Below, piece after piece: positions 34,214 to 42,413 of a stretch of 64,000 nt of DNA (position 1 is its first letter; each line of letters opens with the position of its first letter). The stretch is from Candidatus Adamsella avium (lineage in GTDB: Bacteria; Cyanobacteriota; Vampirovibrionia; Gastranaerophilales; CAJFVJ01). The stretch spans positions 705,266 to 769,265 of the forward strand of contig CAJFVJ010000001.1 of assembly GCA_904420445.1 (NCBI GenBank), read 5' to 3'. Below the pieces are notes generated by a model, which saw nothing but the letters and a program-made list of their open reading frames with translations, did not search any database and was not told where the DNA came from. The position numbers were made by a program, and so were the translations under genes.

Positions 34214-34393
34214 TTAAGACTTCTTGAAAAGACCGCAATCCCTAATCTCCACGTCTGAATAGTGCATAATGACATACTCCTTGCTGATGGCTTGGATTAA
34301 GGGACATTTGTAGATGTTTTTGCAGTTAAAGCAAATGTCCGCACAATCGGTGTGCACCTCTAAAACTCCTCTGTCGTTAACGATTGCGTACAT
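34214..34393 (-). CDS. 59-residue cysteine-rich small protein
   Basis: A short frame fills the gap between the sheath and tube genes. Its ATG (34393) directly follows the sheath TAA. The protein has a cluster C17-x3-C21-x2-C24-x5-C30 (D-C-A-D-I-C-F-N-C-K-N-I-Y-K-C), suited to metal binding, and one further Cys at 53. It lies where other phages carry small tail genes. I do not recognise the family. Confidence 0.6.
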   Translation of the reverse strand: MYAIVNDRGVLEVHTDCADICFNCKNIYKCPLIQAISKEYVIMHYSDVEIRDCGLFKKS

Positions 34394-35626
34394 TTATGAA
34401 CCGCCCAGAGATTTCAACAATTCAATATTGATGAACGATTCAAACGTAATTCTTTCAGCCGGAGTCGGAGGCATAAATTCGATGTCAAACGTTAAATGTC
34501 CGTTTGCGATTTCCGTTGCAGGGTTTTTATCCTGGTTGAATGTACATTTACCGTCAATCAATGCACCTCTGCCGATTAGAGTTCTAATAAACTGGTTCAC
34601 AGTTTCACAAATTGAATCAATCAAACCATTATCAATCGGATAGTCCATAAACTGGAGCATTGAATATTCAACCGATTCGTGAAGAATATCTGCGGTTCTT
34701 CTGACGTTAATAAAATTGGTCGGAGTTGTGGATGATGGATAAGCAGCAGAGCGGTTACCCCACGTCCTGAAACCTGAACCGTAAGAATTGAATACCGTTA
34801 CAACACCGCATTCATTCAAAGCGTTAACTTCAGATGTCGGGTCATTAATCATTGAAGTTAATTGCCGTTCAACTCCGACAATTCCTTGAATTTCAGTATT
34901 TGAAGGAGACCAATGGTAACCCTTCTCAACATCTTTTGACGCAATTACACCGGCTAACCTTTGAGAATACGGTTGTAATTTTATGGAATCAGAAGTTGCA
35001 TCATATACCTTTAAGTGCGGATAACAAAGAATTATACGCTCAGATGAAGTATTGAAATTGATTGTACCTTCAGGCCCACGACCTGAAATAACTTCTTGAA
35101 CAGAAGCACCGACAGGTGCATCAACAATACCCATCGCACGAATTTTATTACAGATAGTATTCATCTCGGTAACGACAGCCGTTTCCTCACAAAATACAGG
35201 TGCAATAATAGTTTTAGGATAATAGCCAAATAAGGAATAACAATCCTCAAAGGCTTTCATTCCGGTGCGTTTTCCTGTAAGTGCATCAACACTTCCGTTG
35301 ATTTCGCCGACTGTAACATCTGAAACATCTTCGTGTTTTTCAGGATCATAGACGTTTATAACAATCGCAATCCCGGCACCCTGATCGAATATTGCTTGCA
35401 GGGCTTGAGGAATAGTAAATCCGGCTTTATGATTGCCGAAATACCTTACAGCCTCAATCTCATTCATAATCAAAGTCGGGGTGTTGATTGTTTTGTACTC
35501 GTCTTCAACATCTTCAATCGGTGCAGTTCCGACAATTCCGACAACAGCAGTTTTTACTGTAGTAATTGTTCTTGCACCTTTTGTAATTTCTATGGTTTCA
35601 ACACCATGAAGAAAACTTGCAGGCAT
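34394..35626 (-). CDS. P2 FI-like contractile tail sheath protein
   Basis: A 410-residue phage tail sheath protein. The N-terminal H-G-V-E-T-I-E-I and the T-A-V-V-G-I-V-G-T-A segment are typical of the P2 FI/Mu L sheath family, as is the C-terminal D-I-E-F-M-P-P-T-P-A-E-R-I region. It forms the contractile outer sheath around the tail tube. It is followed by a small gene and then the tube. Confidence 0.9.
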   Translation of the reverse strand: MPASFLHGVETIEITKGARTITTVKTAVVGIVGTAPIEDVEDEYKTINTPTLIMNEIEAVRYFGNHKAGFTIPQALQAIFDQGAGIAIVINVYDPEKHEDVSDVTVGEINGSVDALTGKRTGMKAFEDCYSLFGYYPKTIIAPVFCEETAVVTEMNTICNKIRAMGIVDAPVGASVQEVISGRGPEGTINFNTSSERIILCYPHLKVYDATSDSIKLQPYSQRLAGVIASKDVEKGYHWSPSNTEIQGIVGVERQLTSMINDPTSEVNALNECGVVTVFNSYGSGFRTWGNRSAAYPSSTTPTNFINVRRTADILHESVEYSMLQFMDYPIDNGLIDSICETVNQFIRTLIGRGALIDGKCTFNQDKNPATEIANGHLTFDIEFMPPTPAERITFESFINIELLKSLGGS

Positions 35627-35652
35627 ATATATAAACTCCTTGGGGGTAAAAA

Positions 35653-36069
35653 TTAAATTTCTAAATCTTGTATATTTGTTGTGGTTAGTGTGAAATTAAC
35701 TCCGTATTGCCAGATACCGGCTTTTTCGGAGATGAAAAAATCTTTTGATGGACTTAATTTTGAGCAACCGTCAGGTGCAAAACCTGTAAGAACTGCTTTA
35801 ATTTTGTCAATATATTCGTATGCTCCCTCGTTTTTTCTGAGGTTTCGGGTTACAACAGTAATTGAAAATTCTTTTTTGTTTTCCTGAGAGATAAATCCGA
35901 GTGCATCTGTTGAAGTGTAGTTACTTCCCTGATAATGCACAAGCAAAGCACCGATTGGATGGAGTAAGATAAATTCCGCAGGCTTGTCGGGAAAACCTTG
36001 AACAAGGACTTCGGAGAATACTGTTTTTAATTTTCCAATTATTGCGTTTTCAATATCACGTATATTCAA
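35653..36069 (-). CDS. Mu gp37-like protein
   Basis: A 138-residue protein of the Gp37 family: an N-terminal I-E-N-A-I-I-G-K-L, a middle segment G-A-L-L-V-H-Y-Q-G-S-x-Y and a C-terminal W-Q-Y-G-V-N-F region. Relatives lie between head-completion and sheath genes in Mu-like phages and probably act at the head-tail joint. It starts with TTG, preceded by AGGAG. Upstream lies the unusual GC-rich element at 36081-36190. Confidence 0.78.
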   Translation of the reverse strand: MNIRDIENAIIGKLKTVFSEVLVQGFPDKPAEFILLHPIGALLVHYQGSNYTSTDALGFISQENKKEFSITVVTRNLRKNEGAYEYIDKIKAVLTGFAPDGCSKLSPSKDFFISEKAGIWQYGVNFTLTTTNIQDLEI

Positions 36070-36080
36070 TAAATAAAGCT

Positions 36081-36190
36081 CCTGTGGTACTCGGACTTAC
36101 GTCCTGCGTTCCTACGTCGCCATCGAACGGTTACGCCCTGCATCGTCTTTGCCTACGCAAAGCCGTTTCGGGCTTCACACACGGCTCACG
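36081..36190. repeat. GC-rich structured element between two virion genes
   Basis: This 110-base stretch is 59 percent G+C, far above the surrounding phage genes. It contains several hairpins: GGAC-TTAC-GTCC (36093-36104), CTTTGC-CTAC-GCAAAG (36147-36162) and AGCCGT (36161-36166) with ACGGCT (36181-36186). It has no open frame of note and is not a recognisable tRNA. It fills the gap between the gp36 and gp37-like genes. It may be an inserted repetitive palindromic element or a structured RNA that modulates operon expression. Confidence 0.55.
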
Positions 36191-36193
36191 CAT

Positions 36194-36637
36194 TTAATAT
36201 TCAAACATCCGCTCCTTGCTAAAGAGCCTGTCAATTATCGACTTATTTGTTTTGTATTCTTCAGCATTAAATCCTGCGGTTTCAAGGGAATCGTTTTCGC
36301 TTTGCAGGGAGATAACACCCTTTTGAATGTCTTTGAGAGTTGAGATTGCGTTTTTGTAGTTATTTTCAATAACTTCCGGCATTTCATCTCTCATACGTCT
36401 TGAATACAGGCGGTGAATACTTAAATCAATGGCAAGAATTCTGAGTAAAGGGAAATGGGCATCTAAGGGTAGAGTGTATCTGCCACGAAGATACCCATCG
36501 ATGAGCGTAGAAGAATAAAGGATAGCCTCTTGGGCAACGACACGATCGACAGCTTCTTGCCCATCATCAGAAGTGAGCTGGATAAGAGTAGGGGTAGAGG
36601 TTTGTGTTTCGATATCGTCAATCGTGCAATAATCCAT
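36194..36637 (-). CDS. Mu gp36-like protein (DUF1320)
   Basis: A 147-residue member of DUF1320 (Mu gp36 family): M-D-Y-C-T-I-D-D-I at the start, I-D-G-Y-L-R-G-R-Y-T-L-P-L in the middle and a helical C-terminus with S-I-H-R-L-Y. These proteins are thought to complete the connector below the portal. It ends next to the GC-rich element. Confidence 0.85.
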   Translation of the reverse strand: MDYCTIDDIETQTSTPTLIQLTSDDGQEAVDRVVAQEAILYSSTLIDGYLRGRYTLPLDAHFPLLRILAIDLSIHRLYSRRMRDEMPEVIENNYKNAISTLKDIQKGVISLQSENDSLETAGFNAEEYKTNKSIIDRLFSKERMFEY

Positions 36638-36639
36638 TT

Positions 36640-36978
36640 TTAACCTTTCAAAATTCTTATTTCCTGACCTGCGGTTCCGGCATCAAGGGCATAGCCGTTT
36701 GTAATGGCAGAGTCTGCGACCTTAACAGCTTTACCTTCTGCATCAGATGCAACGGCATCTCCGACAGCGATGGTTCCTGCGGCTTCAACAAGCAGAATTC
36801 CTAAAACCGCAACAGGTGCATATTCACCTTTAGCGGTTGAAACATCTGAAACTCCGAGAGCCTTAGCACCTGCGGCACAATAATTGCCGTCAAATCCGAT
36901 AAATCTGTGCTGTTCCAAATCCGCAGCAGCAAGAGTAGAATCAATTAACAGAGGTTTGTATGTTTTATTTGTTGTCAT
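36640..36978 (-). CDS. DUF2190-like capsid decoration protein
   Basis: A 112-residue protein rich in Ala and Gly with the pattern of DUF2190 proteins, which are small capsid decoration or cement proteins: V-L-G-I-L-L-V-E-A-A-G-T-I-A-V-G-D-A-V and a final G-Q-E-I-R-I-L. Such proteins follow the major capsid gene in Mu-like phages. The ATG at 36978 follows AAGGAGG at ideal spacing; an earlier in-frame start overlaps that site and is rejected. Confidence 0.75.
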   Translation of the reverse strand: MTTNKTYKPLLIDSTLAAADLEQHRFIGFDGNYCAAGAKALGVSDVSTAKGEYAPVAVLGILLVEAAGTIAVGDAVASDAEGKAVKVADSAITNGYALDAGTAGQEIRILKG

Positions 36979-37294
36979 CAGAACCTCCTTTTTCATCAGC
37001 TTTTGATTCTTCTTCCACAGTTACGGTTTGAGATTCAGTTTCGGTTTTTGTTTCTGCTTTTGTTTGATTTTTAGCAGAAGTTTTATTTTCAGACTTCTTG
37101 TTTCCTGTTGATGCAGTTTTTGAAGTCTGAGTCTGCACTTTAGATTTTGCAGGGGCTGACTGATTCGGCAGAAGTTCCACAAAATCTTCAAGACGTTTTG
37201 CTTGAGTGTCATCAAGTTCAATGGTTGAACCTTCTTTATACACAGTTTTATTGTGCATGATTGAGGTGTGTTTAACTTTGTACTTCAGAGCCAT
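36965..37294 (-). CDS. small virion operon protein with low-complexity tail
   Basis: A protein of 109 residues. The first 50 residues are a compact domain (K-Y-K-V-K-H, then V-Y-K-E-G-S-T-I-E-L-D-D, then A-K-R-L-E-D) like the small DUF7210-type proteins found beside phage capsid genes. The tail is low-complexity and rich in Lys, Thr, Ser and Glu. The 15 bases around its ATG (AAGGAGGTTCTGATG) are identical to those of the following gene. It overlaps the capsid gene by 23 bases. Confidence 0.65.
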   Translation of the reverse strand: MALKYKVKHTSIMHNKTVYKEGSTIELDDTQAKRLEDFVELLPNQSAPAKSKVQTQTSKTASTGNKKSENKTSAKNQTKAETKTETESQTVTVEEESKADEKGGSDDNK

Positions 37295-38252
37295 CAGAAC
37301 CTCCTTGTTCGCTATCATCTTCTTTTTTTGCTTCACCGTTTACTTTTGAAATTAAGTACCCGGCTTCAGCACCGACTAAAAACGGTGTGTAAATGTCGGT
37401 AGCCCTGATATACTTAACTTTGTTGCCCTCTTTTTGGTATTCATCAATTTGCAGGGCATCTTTTTTGCGGACAGTGTATCCGTAAGAGGGGTCGTATTCC
37501 GTTCTTGAATTGCCAAGATTTGGAACATATGCAAGCACAATATTATCCTGCCAGATTCTGACAAAATTTCCGTCTTTATCCGCAAAGATTGATTTTCCGA
37601 TGAAAATATTTTCAATCTCGAAAATTTCTTTTAATAAATTAATTGTTACTAATTTATTGAGATTGTCGGAAATCAAACCTTTAAGTTGTGGGTGTTTTTT
37701 GAGGGTTTTCCAAGCTGCTTGCCCTATAATCATAGTGTTCGGATCTTGAGCAATTTTAGAGGAAACCGCATCTTTGGCATCATCGATTACACCCTGCGGA
37801 TCAGAATTCTCATCGGTAAAACAAGATGTGCCGGACAATAAAATTTTGTTGCCGGTAGGATATTTGTTAGCATCTTGAGCCAAATCAGCACACTGTTTTT
37901 CAAGTTTCAGCTTCAAACCTTCCGTTACAACATTTGTTGCGTGAAGTTGTAATTTAACTTTTTCCGCTTCCTGTTCTTCACGATAATCAATCGGGTATGA
38001 CAAATCGTGTTCGGCGAGGGTAGTTGTATGTTTTTTGAAACCTTGCGGCGAGATAACATTTGAATTCGCCCTGATAGCACGTTCGGTATCGTAAAGATTG
38101 AACGCTTCCTTGTTGAATTCAAAAATGTCAATTTTTTCTTTCTCAGAAGTAATTTCAGGGAACAGATGCTGAGCCACAAAGGCATTATTACTGTATCCGC
38201 GGGCGACCTCTGAGAGATACGCATTTATGCGTAATTCTTCCAATCTTCCCAT
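37272..38252 (-). CDS. major capsid protein
   Basis: A 326-residue protein placed directly after the protease/scaffold gene and with the features of HK97-fold major capsid proteins of the E type: an N-terminal R-G-Y-S-N-N-A-F-V-A-Q-H-L-F-P segment, the central T-M-I-I-G-Q-A-A-W-K region and R-I-W-Q-D-N-I-V-L-A-Y near residue 231. The acidic C-terminal tail (E-D-D-S-E-Q-G-G) is unusual. It should build the icosahedral head. Confidence 0.85.
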   Translation of the reverse strand: MGRLEELRINAYLSEVARGYSNNAFVAQHLFPEITSEKEKIDIFEFNKEAFNLYDTERAIRANSNVISPQGFKKHTTTLAEHDLSYPIDYREEQEAEKVKLQLHATNVVTEGLKLKLEKQCADLAQDANKYPTGNKILLSGTSCFTDENSDPQGVIDDAKDAVSSKIAQDPNTMIIGQAAWKTLKKHPQLKGLISDNLNKLVTINLLKEIFEIENIFIGKSIFADKDGNFVRIWQDNIVLAYVPNLGNSRTEYDPSYGYTVRKKDALQIDEYQKEGNKVKYIRATDIYTPFLVGAEAGYLISKVNGEAKKEDDSEQGGSDGSEVQS

Positions 38253-38284
38253 TTAAACTCCTTTTATATCAATGTTTCGGGGTA

Positions 38285-39265
38285 TTACTTATTTAATTTG
38301 AGCAGTGCATCTTTAAATGAGATGTTTTCTTTTGTTGCAAGAGCCTTAGCCTCTTTGAAAATCTCAACGCTTTCCTCATCTGCGTTTGCAAATTTTTCCA
38401 CATCTTCATTTGTTTGGTCTGTTTGCTTTTCTTTAGTGGCAAACTCACCGTATTTTATTTGATTCGGCAAGGTTTCAATAAAAGATTTGAAGTCGAGAAC
38501 GACTGTTGAATCCTCGCCGAATTTTTTGACATTATCTAACTCCTGAAGAACGGATAAGACAATATTTTTGTTTGCAGGGACTAACGTTCCTTTTTCAATT
38601 TGTTTGTCGATGAATTCTTCAAATTCTTTTTTCTTCAAAGAAGTTTTAATGTCATTCAATTCTTTTTCGATTTCTTCCTTACCCTGAGCTTTTTCTTTAA
38701 AAGTTGCGACTTCATCGGATAAGGCAGAAATTTTTTCTTTTAAAGATTTGATTGTTTCAAGTTTTTTGTTTGATTCTTTGAATGTTGCAAGCTGCTTTTC
38801 AAGGTCTGTAATCTGATTTTTTAAATCTTCAATCTCTTGTTCCGAAAAATTTTCAGTCTCATCATCTGATTCGAATTCGTAAGTGTCAGATTCTGCCTCC
38901 ATAAATTTAATTGCTTCTAAGCCCTTAACTTGTGGCATTGCAGCACCTAAGAATGAAACAGCTTTAAGGTATGCACCTTTACCATCTAAGTTTCTGTACA
39001 ACTCTACAGATACTTTTTTGTATTTCCCATCATTGACAGCTTGCTCAAATTCTTTTGGAACTTCTTTAAAACTTACTTTAAGTTTTTCTCCGTCTGCTTT
39101 TACATCATCAACCCAACCATATGCCGGTCCGGATTGTTGATGGTCGATAGTAATTGGAGCTTCACAGAATGTTGGGTCATAATTTTTCGCAATTTGTGCG
39201 ATTTCTTTTTTTGTGAACTTTCCTTGAGGATAAGTTCCTGCTTTAAAAACTTCAAAATACTTCAT
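38285..39265 (-). CDS. Mu gpI-like head protease and scaffold
   Basis: A 326-residue protein of the Mu I protease/scaffold family. The N-terminal part holds the protease-like domain (A-P-I-T-I-D-H43, then G-W-V-D-D, then V-S-V-E-L), and residues about 140-235 form a long coiled coil that acts as scaffold. The protein should template capsid assembly and then cleave itself and the capsid protein. It is the first gene of the minus-strand virion operon, read from the divergent promoter region at 39266-39529. Confidence 0.86.
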   Translation of the reverse strand: MKYFEVFKAGTYPQGKFTKKEIAQIAKNYDPTFCEAPITIDHQQSGPAYGWVDDVKADGEKLKVSFKEVPKEFEQAVNDGKYKKVSVELYRNLDGKGAYLKAVSFLGAAMPQVKGLEAIKFMEAESDTYEFESDDETENFSEQEIEDLKNQITDLEKQLATFKESNKKLETIKSLKEKISALSDEVATFKEKAQGKEEIEKELNDIKTSLKKKEFEEFIDKQIEKGTLVPANKNIVLSVLQELDNVKKFGEDSTVVLDFKSFIETLPNQIKYGEFATKEKQTDQTNEDVEKFANADEESVEIFKEAKALATKENISFKDALLKLNK

Positions 39266-39529
39266 TTAAAAAACCTTTTTCTTTTGTATGACAACTTTAA
39301 AAATTGCCCTATACGAAATTCATATATTCACAGTCTAACCCTTGTGCGATATGGGTTTCAAAAGATATGTGCAAAAATTTTTTCTTTGCACAGTTCAATG
39401 AATAAAAACTTGTATATATCTTTTGAAAAGCAGTCATAGAAAGATTTAGACTGCTATATATAAGCAAAAAAGAAGGACACGCAGTCCTTTCTTTCGTTTC
39501 TTCTTTCTAATCAATAAATAAGGAGTTAT
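39266..39529. promoter_or_regulatory. divergent late-promoter region with mirror-image elements
   Basis: These 264 bases separate the two virion operons. Two inverted repeats share one centre at 39392: TTTCAAAAGATAT (39356-39368) with ATATCTTTTGAAA (39416-39428), and CAGTCTAA (39331-39338) with TTAGACTG (39446-39453). Both directions therefore read ATATCTTTTGAAA, 17 bases, TTAGACTG, then an ATATAT-type -10 box (39454-39463 on plus, 39321-39328 on minus). A further dyad TGTGCAAA/TTTGCACA lies at 39368-39392. The layout suggests two copies of one activator-dependent late promoter, probably served by the Mor-like protein at 58287. A hairpin (AAGGAC/GTCCTT, 39473-39489) follows in the plus leader. 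Confidence 0.6.
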
Positions 39530-39775
39530 ATGGACTTTATTAATCAAATTTTACCTTTATGTGAAAGTATCGGTTTCCCTGCGTTGGTTTTTGCTATTTG
39601 GTATATTTACCATCAATCGCAAGTTAAGGCTTTTGAGTTAATAATTCAAGATAATTTTGAAATCTTAAAAGATTTACTTGAAACCAACCAATATCACGCA
39701 GCACTTCTTTCAAGAATTGAAAGTAAAATCGACAACAATCTATGGTGTCCGATTTTAAAAAAGGAGGTTTCATAA
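39530..39775 (+). CDS. small phage membrane protein, holin-like
   Basis: An 81-residue protein with one N-terminal membrane helix (about 9-27) and a charged, helical cytoplasmic part. The arrangement resembles BhlA/UviB-like holins, although its place next to the terminase rather than the endolysin is not decisive. A strong AAGGAG site precedes the ATG. It is the first gene of the plus-strand virion operon. Confidence 0.55.
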   Translation: MDFINQILPLCESIGFPALVFAIWYIYHQSQVKAFELIIQDNFEILKDLLETNQYHAALLSRIESKIDNNLWCPILKKEVS

Positions 39776-40018
39776 ATGAATCCCGAAATTTTACAAATGA
39801 AAGGAATGCTCGCTGAAGCAAAAAAGAAATACCGTTCTCTTGACACAGAGGCATCAGGACTTGTTATTCTTATTCGCTCACTTTTAAATCCGTATGAAGA
39901 AATACAAAAACTTGATATGGATAAAGTACTTGTGTCTGTAAAAAGACTTAAAAGTGTAACTGTTGAAATGCAAGCTCTGAATGACAAAATTAAAAGATTG
40001 GAGTCAGAACTTGAATAA
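39776..40018 (+). CDS. small coiled-coil phage protein
   Basis: An 80-residue, entirely helical protein with heptad-like leucines in the second half (about 45-80). It begins immediately after the previous stop and sits before the terminase small subunit, where Mu-like phages carry several small conserved proteins. No membrane segment. Function unknown. Confidence 0.65.
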   Translation: MNPEILQMKGMLAEAKKKYRSLDTEASGLVILIRSLLNPYEEIQKLDMDKVLVSVKRLKSVTVEMQALNDKIKRLESELE

Positions 40019-40463
40019 TAACAATAGCAAAAGAGAAGAGTTACTTCCTGAAGCCGAAAGACTTTTTATTTATGAATATATGCCTGCAACAACAATCGCA
40101 AGAAAATTAAACCTAAACAGAAAAACGGTTAATACTTGGCGTGCAGAGCAAGAATGGGATAAAAAACGTGGTGCATTTTTAAAATCGAAGATGTCTTTTC
40201 ATAATGAAATGTATGAATTTGCACGCAAACTAATGTCAGGGATAATTTCAGATATGGAAGCAGGAGAAAAAATCGATCCCGGAAGAATGTACACCTTTTG
40301 TAAGATTATCCCAATGTTTACAAAAGTCAAAAATTATGAAGACCTTGTTGCTAAAAAAGAAGAAAAAGCAACACCAAAAGGCTTAACACCTGAGCTTATT
40401 GCACAGATTGAAGAAGAAATATTGGGAATTACTCATAATGACGACATCAATGAAACAAAATAA
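40011..40463 (+). CDS. Mu gp27-like terminase small subunit
   Basis: A protein of about 150 residues with an N-terminal helix-turn-helix: A-T-T-I-A-R-K-L-N-L-N-R-K-T-V-N-T-W, followed by E-W-D-K-K-R-G. This matches DNA-binding small terminase or DUF1804-type proteins that recognise phage DNA for packaging. A TTG at 40011 with GGAG upstream is a likely start; an ATG at 39981 inside the previous gene is the alternative. The stop overlaps the terminase large start. Confidence 0.75.
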   Translation: MNNNNSKREELLPEAERLFIYEYMPATTIARKLNLNRKTVNTWRAEQEWDKKRGAFLKSKMSFHNEMYEFARKLMSGIISDMEAGEKIDPGRMYTFCKIIPMFTKVKNYEDLVAKKEEKATPKGLTPELIAQIEEEILGITHNDDINETK

Positions 40464-41799
40464 AACTCCATTTTTTCTACCGTATCAGATACGGTGGCTA
40501 AATGATAAATCAAAAGTAAAAATATGGGAGAAATCCCGAAGAATAGGAGCAACTTATGTACAAAGTTATGAAGATGTAAGAGATTGTGTAAAAAGAACAA
40601 TTCCTGCTGTTTGGTTTTCATCAGCTGATGAGTCTGCTGCCAGAGAATATATTGATTATTGTAAGCAATGGGCAACTTTATTCAATATTGCAGCAAAAGA
40701 CTTAGGCGAACAGATTCTTGATTCGGATAAGGATATAAAAGCATATGTTATAGCATTTTCAAATGGCACTAAAATTCATGCACTATCTTCAAACCCTAAA
40801 GGATTCAGAAGTAAAGGCGGAAAAGTTGTACTTGATGAATTTGCTTTCCATAACAATCCTGAAGAGTTATGGAAAGCGGCACGACCTTGTATTACTTGGG
40901 GTTATCCTTTAAGAATCCTTTCTACACACAACGGTCAAAGCTGTTTGTATTATAAATTCTTGGATCAGGTTCAAAAAGGTAAACTAAAATGGGCTCATCA
41001 TAAAACACCAATACAACTTGCAGTTGAAGAAGGTCTGATTGATAAAATTTATGGCAGACCAACTACACCTGAAGAACGTGAAGAATGGCTGAATGAAGAA
41101 CGCAAAAACTGTTTTGATGAATACACTTGGTTGCAGGAGTATTGCTGCGTTGCAATAGACGAAGCCTGTGCGTTTCTTCCTTATGATTTAATCTCTACCT
41201 GTGAGATGCCGGATGTTTTAAAATCTCTTGATGAGATAAAGGGCGATTTGTATGTTGGAATCGATATCGGAAGAAGAAAAGACTTAACAGTAATATGGTG
41301 CTTAGAACGATTTGAGAATTCCAAATATACACGAAAAGTTAAAGTTCTTGAAAAAACTCCATTTCACATTCAATACGAAATTATCTCGGAAATTCTTAAA
41401 CATCCAAAATTAAGACGTTGTTGCATTGACTCAACAGGCTTAGGTATGCAGATAGCTGAAACAGCACAAAGAGACTTCGGACAATATCGAGTAGAAGCAG
41501 TTATGTTCACAAATAAATCAAAAGAGGAAATGGCATACAACCTAAGAACCAATTTTGAAAGTAAAACTGTATTTATTCCACAAGAACATGAAATAAGAGA
41601 AGACTTGCACTCAATAAGAAGAATTGCAACTAAGGCAGGAAATATAAGGTTTGATGCAGAAAGCTCAGAAGTAAACGGACACGCTGACCGATTTTGGGCT
41701 TTAGCACTCGCTCTAATAGCTTGTAGCGTACCTTATAGTCCGGTAGAAATTACAACAAGAAAAAGATATGAAACACTAAAACTCACAGAAGCCTTTTAA
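40438..41799 (+). CDS. Mu gp28-like terminase large subunit
   Basis: A protein of 453 residues that packages DNA into the head. The ATPase part has a Walker A-like W-E-K-S-R-R-I-G-A-T near residue 29, and Walker B V-V-L-D-E-F-A-F-H near 129-137. The nuclease part shows V-G-I-D-I-G-R-R-K-D-L-T (about 263-274) and C-I-D-S-T-G-L-G-M. I place the start at the ATG at 40438; an earlier frame start (40399) lies inside the small subunit gene. Confidence 0.88.
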   Translation: MTTSMKQNKTPFFLPYQIRWLNDKSKVKIWEKSRRIGATYVQSYEDVRDCVKRTIPAVWFSSADESAAREYIDYCKQWATLFNIAAKDLGEQILDSDKDIKAYVIAFSNGTKIHALSSNPKGFRSKGGKVVLDEFAFHNNPEELWKAARPCITWGYPLRILSTHNGQSCLYYKFLDQVQKGKLKWAHHKTPIQLAVEEGLIDKIYGRPTTPEEREEWLNEERKNCFDEYTWLQEYCCVAIDEACAFLPYDLISTCEMPDVLKSLDEIKGDLYVGIDIGRRKDLTVIWCLERFENSKYTRKVKVLEKTPFHIQYEIISEILKHPKLRRCCIDSTGLGMQIAETAQRDFGQYRVEAVMFTNKSKEEMAYNLRTNFESKTVFIPQEHEIREDLHSIRRIATKAGNIRFDAESSEVNGHADRFWALALALIACSVPYSPVEITTRKRYETLKLTEAF

Positions 41800-41931
41800 A
41801 GGGCTCTAAAATTTTTCGGATGATAATTTATGCCACCCCCAACATAAAAATTCAATACAGAGCTTTTTGAACACTTTTTGAACACTATCAAAATATATTT
41901 AAAAGACAAAAAATTTAAAGGAGAACAAATT

Positions 41932-42270
41932 ATGCCAAAAGAATTAGTTTTACCATCAGGAAAAATTGCAATTATTGAAAAGGGCAAAGGGAAGGATTTG
42001 TTGCAGGCTCAAATGAAAGCAAAGACTTCAGACGAGATTCCATACGCACTAATTGCCGAACTTGCTGAAATTGACGGACAAAAACTAGTGTATGAAGACA
42101 TCTTAGAAATGGACTTAGAAGATGTAATTGCACTTCAGGGCGAAATTTCGGGAAAGTTGACGACAGGGAAAGCCAAAGAGGTTCCACCGAAACAAGAAGA
42201 AAAGATGGAAGTAGTTACTCCGATAACAGAGACGATTACTGCTCTAGCCTCCCAGACAGCCAAAGCATAA
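41932..42270 (+). CDS. tail assembly chaperone (P2 E / Mu gp41-like)
   Basis: A protein of 112 residues placed directly upstream of the tape measure gene. The ATG at 41932 follows AAAGGAG; an upstream frame start at 41878 is rejected. The protein starts with a short beta-rich region (L-V-L-P-S-G-K) and contains P-Y-A-L-I-A-E-L-A-E-I-D-G, as in small phage tail assembly proteins. The tail-chaperone frame continues in the -1 frame after this stop (see 42267-42413). Confidence 0.75.
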   Translation: MPKELVLPSGKIAIIEKGKGKDLLQAQMKAKTSDEIPYALIAELAEIDGQKLVYEDILEMDLEDVIALQGEISGKLTTGKAKEVPPKQEEKMEVVTPITETITALASQTAKA

Positions 42271-42413
42271 TTCATTTATGCAAGATAACGGGATGGCAGT
42301 ATTCCGAACTTTGCGAAATGTCCATCCCTACCCTTGCATACTGGTGCAATCAAGCAATTAAGTACACGAACAATCGCAATGAGGAACTTGAAGAACAATG
42401 CTCGACACAATGA
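42267..42413 (+). other. -1 frame extension of the tail chaperone (E+E' type)
   Basis: The -1 frame relative to the chaperone gene is open across its stop and encodes about 48 residues including I-T-G-W-Q-Y-S-E-L-C-E-M and L-A-Y-W-C-N-Q-A, ending at TGA 42411-42413. This matches the second part of phage tail chaperones, which is made as a fusion by programmed frameshifting; P2 E+E' is a known -1 case. I could not identify a perfect slippery heptamer. The frame overlaps the tape measure start by 16 bases. Confidence 0.65.

Noticed and set aside
36081-36190. tRNA gene or group II intron domain in the GC-rich element
   Set aside because: No cloverleaf with T-arm and acceptor pairing could be built, and only a loose resemblance to an intron domain V helix exists without catalytic triad or intron protein.
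39331-39453. The concentric inverted repeats as a transposon or integration site
   Set aside because: Their equal spacing relative to A+T-rich -10 boxes on both sides fits paired promoters better, and no recombinase gene is adjacent.
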